Below are positions 7,805-10,150 of a stretch of DNA of 10,150 bases, piece by piece; the stretch's first letter is position 1; every line of letters begins with the position of its first letter. The translations under genes and the position numbers were made by a program. A model generated the notes under the pieces. That model was not told the DNA's origin and searched no databases. It was given only the letters and a program-made list of their open reading frames with translations. This DNA is from an uncultured Sphingobium sp. (lineage in GTDB: Bacteria > Pseudomonadota > Alphaproteobacteria > Sphingomonadales > Sphingomonadaceae): assembly GCA_946479185.1 (NCBI GenBank), contig CAMLFF010000090.1:1-10150 (forward strand), read 5' to 3'.

Positions 7805-7969
7805 ATGAATACGGGCTCATCTCAACGCCAGCAGCGACTTGCCAAGGCTTTGCGCGCCAATTTGCGGCTGCGCAAAGGTCAGGCCCGTGAGCGCGCCGAT
7901 GATAATGTCTCGACAGATTCGCCGGACACCCTGAACGAGCCTCCCAAATCCGATCCCTCGCCTGAGTAA
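7805..7969 (+). CDS. Small basic protein of unknown function
   Basis: 54 residues from ATG 7805. The core QRLAKALRANLRLRKGQARE is an amphipathic, arginine- and lysine-rich helix. It is followed by an acidic, proline-rich, probably disordered tail ending in SDPSPE. I recall short alphaproteobacterial proteins with the same 'LxxALRANLxxRKxQAR' core, so I regard the gene as real despite its size; the function is unknown and nucleic-acid binding is only a guess. In-frame ATGs at 7778 and 7796 are alternative starts. None has a good Shine-Dalgarno; AAGG at 7762-7765 sits 12 bases before 7778. The frame stays open further upstream across the tRNA, but that part is not coding. It lies between the divergent tRNA and the regulator gene, 88 bases before the latter. 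Confidence 0.65.
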   Translation: MNTGSSQRQQRLAKALRANLRLRKGQARERADDNVSTDSPDTLNEPPKSDPSPE

Positions 7970-8030
7970 CTGACGATCCACACGTCGAACGGGACGTTGG
8001 GGGGACTGCGTTGCGGCGCAATATTGACAT

Positions 8031-8048
8031 TGTTCGTTCGATCGAACA
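8031..8048. promoter_or_regulatory. TetR-type operator upstream of the cecR-like gene
   Basis: TGTTCGTTCGATCGAACA is an 18-base palindrome with a single mismatched pair. It contains the perfect 12-base palindrome GTTCGATCGAAC (8036-8047). It starts two bases after a perfect -35 hexamer TTGACA (8024-8029) and ends just before the ribosome-binding site of the regulator gene. A dimeric TetR-family repressor bound here would block the promoter, so autoregulation of the whole operon is inferred. The -10 is poor at the expected spacing (CAGAAG). Confidence 0.65.
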
Positions 8049-8057
8049 GAAGGCGCT

Positions 8058-8708
8058 ATGTCTTCGCAGGATCTTCCCCTCCGTATTATCGAGGCTGCCC
8101 TCGAACAGTTCGGGCGTCTGGGCTTTGATGGCGCCAGCACGCGGGATATCGCCAAAGCTGGTGGCGTGGCGATGTCCTCCATCACTTATCATTTCGGCGG
8201 AAAACACGGTCTCTTTCTCGCCTGTGCGGATCATATAGCCGATGTGATTGGTGGCGTGCTCCTGCCACTGCGCGAGAAGATCAACGCCCAGCCCCCACGT
8301 AGCCCGCAGGAAGCTGCTGACTGGGGATTGGCGCTGTTGGAAAATTTCGCGCGGCTGATGCTTTCGCCCCAGTCCGCCACATTCTCCAGCTTCATCGCGC
8401 GGGAACAGCAGCACCCGACCGAAGCCTTCGAGCGGCTCTATGAGCGATTCATGCGCCCGATGATCGATACGTCGCTGGGCCTGCTCGCCATCTCCCGCCC
8501 GACACTTTCCGATGAAGAGCGCCGGGCGCTGATCCTTCATGTGATGGGCATGGCGCTTGTGCTGCGGCTGGCCCGCGCCTGCGTGGTGCGCACCATGCAG
8601 GTGGACGATATCGATGCGGCGACTGCCGACTTCCTCATCACCAGTTTGCGCAGGTCTGCCCAAGGCCTGCTCATGCCAGACCCTGCCCCGGGAGCTATCC
8701 AGCCATGA
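8058..8708 (+). CDS. cecR: TetR-family regulator, CecR/CerR type
   Basis: 216 residues (E. coli CecR/YbiH has about 223). The N-terminal DNA-binding domain (about 8-55) has the TetR pattern: RIIEAALEQFGRLGFDGAST, then TRDIAKAGGVAMSSITYHF as the helix-turn-helix, then GGKHGLF. The C-terminal half (about 75-205) looks like the CerR/DUF1956 ligand domain, including SSFIAREQQHPTEAFERLYE. It is expected to repress the exporter operon and respond to a small ligand; E. coli CecR affects sensitivity to cefoperazone and chloramphenicol. ATG 8058 has AGAAGG four bases upstream. The stop overlaps the start of the HlyD gene (ATGA), so translation is coupled. The symbol rests on family and gene order. Confidence 0.9.
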   Translation: MSSQDLPLRIIEAALEQFGRLGFDGASTRDIAKAGGVAMSSITYHFGGKHGLFLACADHIADVIGGVLLPLREKINAQPPRSPQEAADWGLALLENFARLMLSPQSATFSSFIAREQQHPTEAFERLYERFMRPMIDTSLGLLAISRPTLSDEERRALILHVMGMALVLRLARACVVRTMQVDDIDAATADFLITSLRRSAQGLLMPDPAPGAIQP

Positions 8709-9706
8709 ACCGCAAGCGCCTCATCATCCTGATCGTCGTTGCAGCCTTGCTGATCGCTGCGCTCATCACGCGCGGCTTTGGGCTTTTCGCGCGCGATGAC
8801 GGGTCGCTGCAACTTTATGGCAATGTTGATATCCGCGAAGTGAACCTGGGCTTTCGCGTCAGCGGACGAATCGCGGAAATTCCAGTAGAGGAAGGCGCGC
8901 GGGTAAAGCAGGGTGCGCTGCTCGCCACGCTCGATCGCGCCTCCATCGATAGCGCGGTCGCCCAGGCCGATGCTCGCGTAGCGCAGGCGCGCGCGGAACT
9001 GCTCAAGCTGCAAAGCGGCAGTCGCGCGCAGGAGGTTTCGCAGGCTCAGGCGCGCTTTGCTGCCGCGCAAGCCCAGGCGAATGACGCTCAGCGCGATTAT
9101 GATCGCCGCAAGCCGCTGCTGGAGCCGGGCGCAATCAGCCGGGACATGTGGGATGCCACCGTGGCCGGGCGTGATGCCGCCCGAGCGCAGCTGGCGGAGG
9201 CGCAGGCTGCGCTCTCGCTGGTGCGTGCCGGCGCCCGCAAGGAAGACATCGCAGCGGGCCGTGCTGCCCTGCAAGCCGCGGAAGCCGCTCGCGCCAGCAT
9301 CGGCACCGATTTGAGCGACGCGCGGCTGCTCGCCAGTGCCGAGGGCGTGGTGGTGACGCGGGCCCGTGAACCGGGCGCAATCGTTGCGCCGGGCGAGACC
9401 ATATTCACTATCGCCATCGACAAACCGCTGCGGGTGCGCGCTTATGTCGCCGAGGGCCAGCTGAGCCGCATTGCGCCGGGCATGAAAGTCGTGGTGACGG
9501 CTGATGGCAACCCCAAGCGCTATACCGGCACAATCGGCTATATTTCGCCGCGCGCCGAGTTCACGCCCAAGACCGTTGAGACGAGCGATCTACGCACCGA
9601 TCTGGTCTATCGGCTGCGCATCATCGTCGATGAGGTGGATGGCAAGCTGCGGCAGGGCCAGCCCGTGACGGTCGACATCGCCGATCCCGCCCCGAGCGCC
9701 CGCTAA
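8705..9706 (+). CDS. ybhG: HlyD-family membrane fusion protein, YbhG-like
   Basis: 333 residues (E. coli YbhG has about 332). It is the periplasmic adaptor linking an inner-membrane ABC-2 exporter to outer-membrane or periplasmic partners. A single N-terminal membrane anchor (about 5-22) is followed by a lipoyl half-motif with GFRVSGRIAEIPVEEGARVK (49-68). A long alanine-rich coiled coil spans about 80-200, then the second lipoyl half SAEGVVVTRAREPGAIVAPG (211-230) and a beta-barrel domain to about 325. The coiled coil holds two related segments (about 101-124 and 172-194, LxSGSRAQEV and VRAGARKEDI), typical of YbhG relatives. It starts inside the stop of the regulator gene and ends 4 bases before the ATPase gene. 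Confidence 0.93.
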   Translation: MNRKRLIILIVVAALLIAALITRGFGLFARDDGSLQLYGNVDIREVNLGFRVSGRIAEIPVEEGARVKQGALLATLDRASIDSAVAQADARVAQARAELLKLQSGSRAQEVSQAQARFAAAQAQANDAQRDYDRRKPLLEPGAISRDMWDATVAGRDAARAQLAEAQAALSLVRAGARKEDIAAGRAALQAAEAARASIGTDLSDARLLASAEGVVVTRAREPGAIVAPGETIFTIAIDKPLRVRAYVAEGQLSRIAPGMKVVVTADGNPKRYTGTIGYISPRAEFTPKTVETSDLRTDLVYRLRIIVDEVDGKLRQGQPVTVDIADPAPSAR

Positions 9707-9710
9707 GGCC

Positions 9711-10150
9711 ATGGCGCCCACGGGCAGCCCTGATCTCGTCGCGCAGGCCAGCGGCATCGTCAAATCCTTTGGCGCGGTGATGCCTGCGCTGGACGGGGTC
9801 GATCTGATCGTGAAGCCGGGCATCGTCACCGGGCTGGTCGGGCCGGATGGCGCGGGCAAGACGACGCTGATCCGCATATTGGCAGGGCTGATGAAGCCCG
9901 ATGCCGGATCGGTCGATGTGCTCGGCGCGCCGCCTGCGCAGCGGCTCGATTCGATCGGCTATATGCCCCAGCGTTTCGGGCTTTATGAAGACCTGACCGT
10001 GCATGAGAATCTCGTGCTTTATGCCGAACTGCGCGGCCTTGATCGCGATGCGCAGCAGGGCGTGTTCAAGCGCCTGCTCGACTTTACCGACCTTGCCCGG
10101 TTTCAGGAACGCCCAGCTGGCAAGCTTTCCGGCGGCATGAAGCAGAAGCT
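9711..10150 (+). CDS. ybhF: ABC exporter ATPase, YbhF-like, 3' end outside window
   Basis: The first 146 residues are present. Walker A reads GPDGAGKT (44-51) with Asp in place of the usual Asn, as in YbhF-type ATPases. The Q-loop is YMPQRFGLYEDLTV (Q87) and the signature is LSGGMKQ (139-145). Walker B and the rest lie beyond the window. E. coli YbhF is a double ATPase of nearly 580 residues, so a second nucleotide-binding domain and then membrane permeases like YbhS and YbhR are expected downstream. ATG 9711 has only AAGG close by and probably depends on coupling to the HlyD gene, whose stop is 4 bases upstream. Gene symbol by similarity and order; a generic ABC-2 ATPase is the alternative. 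Confidence 0.92.
   Translation, partial: MAPTGSPDLVAQASGIVKSFGAVMPALDGVDLIVKPGIVTGLVGPDGAGKTTLIRILAGLMKPDAGSVDVLGAPPAQRLDSIGYMPQRFGLYEDLTVHENLVLYAELRGLDRDAQQGVFKRLLDFTDLARFQERPAGKLSGGMKQK

Noticed and set aside
7803..8663. Minus-strand open frame opposite the regulator gene
   Set aside because: The plus strand encodes a clear TetR protein with a ribosome-binding site and coupled downstream gene; the minus-strand product has no recognisable domain. The same applies to 8537-9274 opposite the HlyD gene.

Overview
This window looks like ordinary chromosomal DNA from a sphingomonad-type alphaproteobacterium. I infer this from the high GC content, the gene complement and the style of several proteins. 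No taxonomic marker such as 16S rRNA is present, so the assignment is an inference. I see no insertion sequence, phage gene, CRISPR array or integration scar.

Layout: (1) Positions 1-1930, minus strand, carry most of ribonuclease R (rnr); its 3' end lies left of the window. (2) A short divergent gap holds a perfect 8-3-8 palindrome (1971-1989). It is followed on the plus strand by a PilZ-like protein gene (about 2062-2694), which converges on dapD (2714-3556, minus), the succinyltransferase of lysine/diaminopimelate synthesis. (3) After a 233-base divergent gap with two hairpins comes a two-gene plus-strand operon: a GlcG/HbpS-family gene (3790-4218) and glcB, malate synthase G (4229-6334). 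(4) A strong stem-loop (6345-6373) ends glcB and also the converging gene for a small exported DUF4168-type protein (6395-6847, minus). (5) A 128-residue uncharacterised protein (7036-7422, minus) follows; its promoter region contains a Fur-box-like palindrome. (6) A threonine tRNA (GGT anticodon, encoded CCA; 7620-7694, minus) is followed by a very small basic protein gene (about 7805-7969, plus). (7) The right end is a plus-strand operon in the same order as Escherichia coli cecR(ybiH)-ybhG-ybhF: a TetR/CecR-type regulator (8058-8708), a HlyD/YbhG-type membrane fusion protein (8705-9706) and the start of an ABC exporter ATPase (9711 to the window end).

How the genes work together: GlcG and GlcB form a remnant of the glycolate/glyoxylate operon, with GlcB condensing glyoxylate with acetyl-CoA. 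The regulator, HlyD protein and ATPase form a drug-efflux-type ABC-2 exporter unit. A near-perfect 18-base palindrome just upstream of the regulator is the likely autoregulatory operator. The other genes (RNA decay, PilZ, lysine synthesis, tRNA) are housekeeping or independent.

The least understood items are the putatively iron-regulated four-cysteine protein at 7036-7422, the small basic protein at 7805-7969 and the orphan palindrome at 1971-1989. I do not see a clear new multi-gene system.
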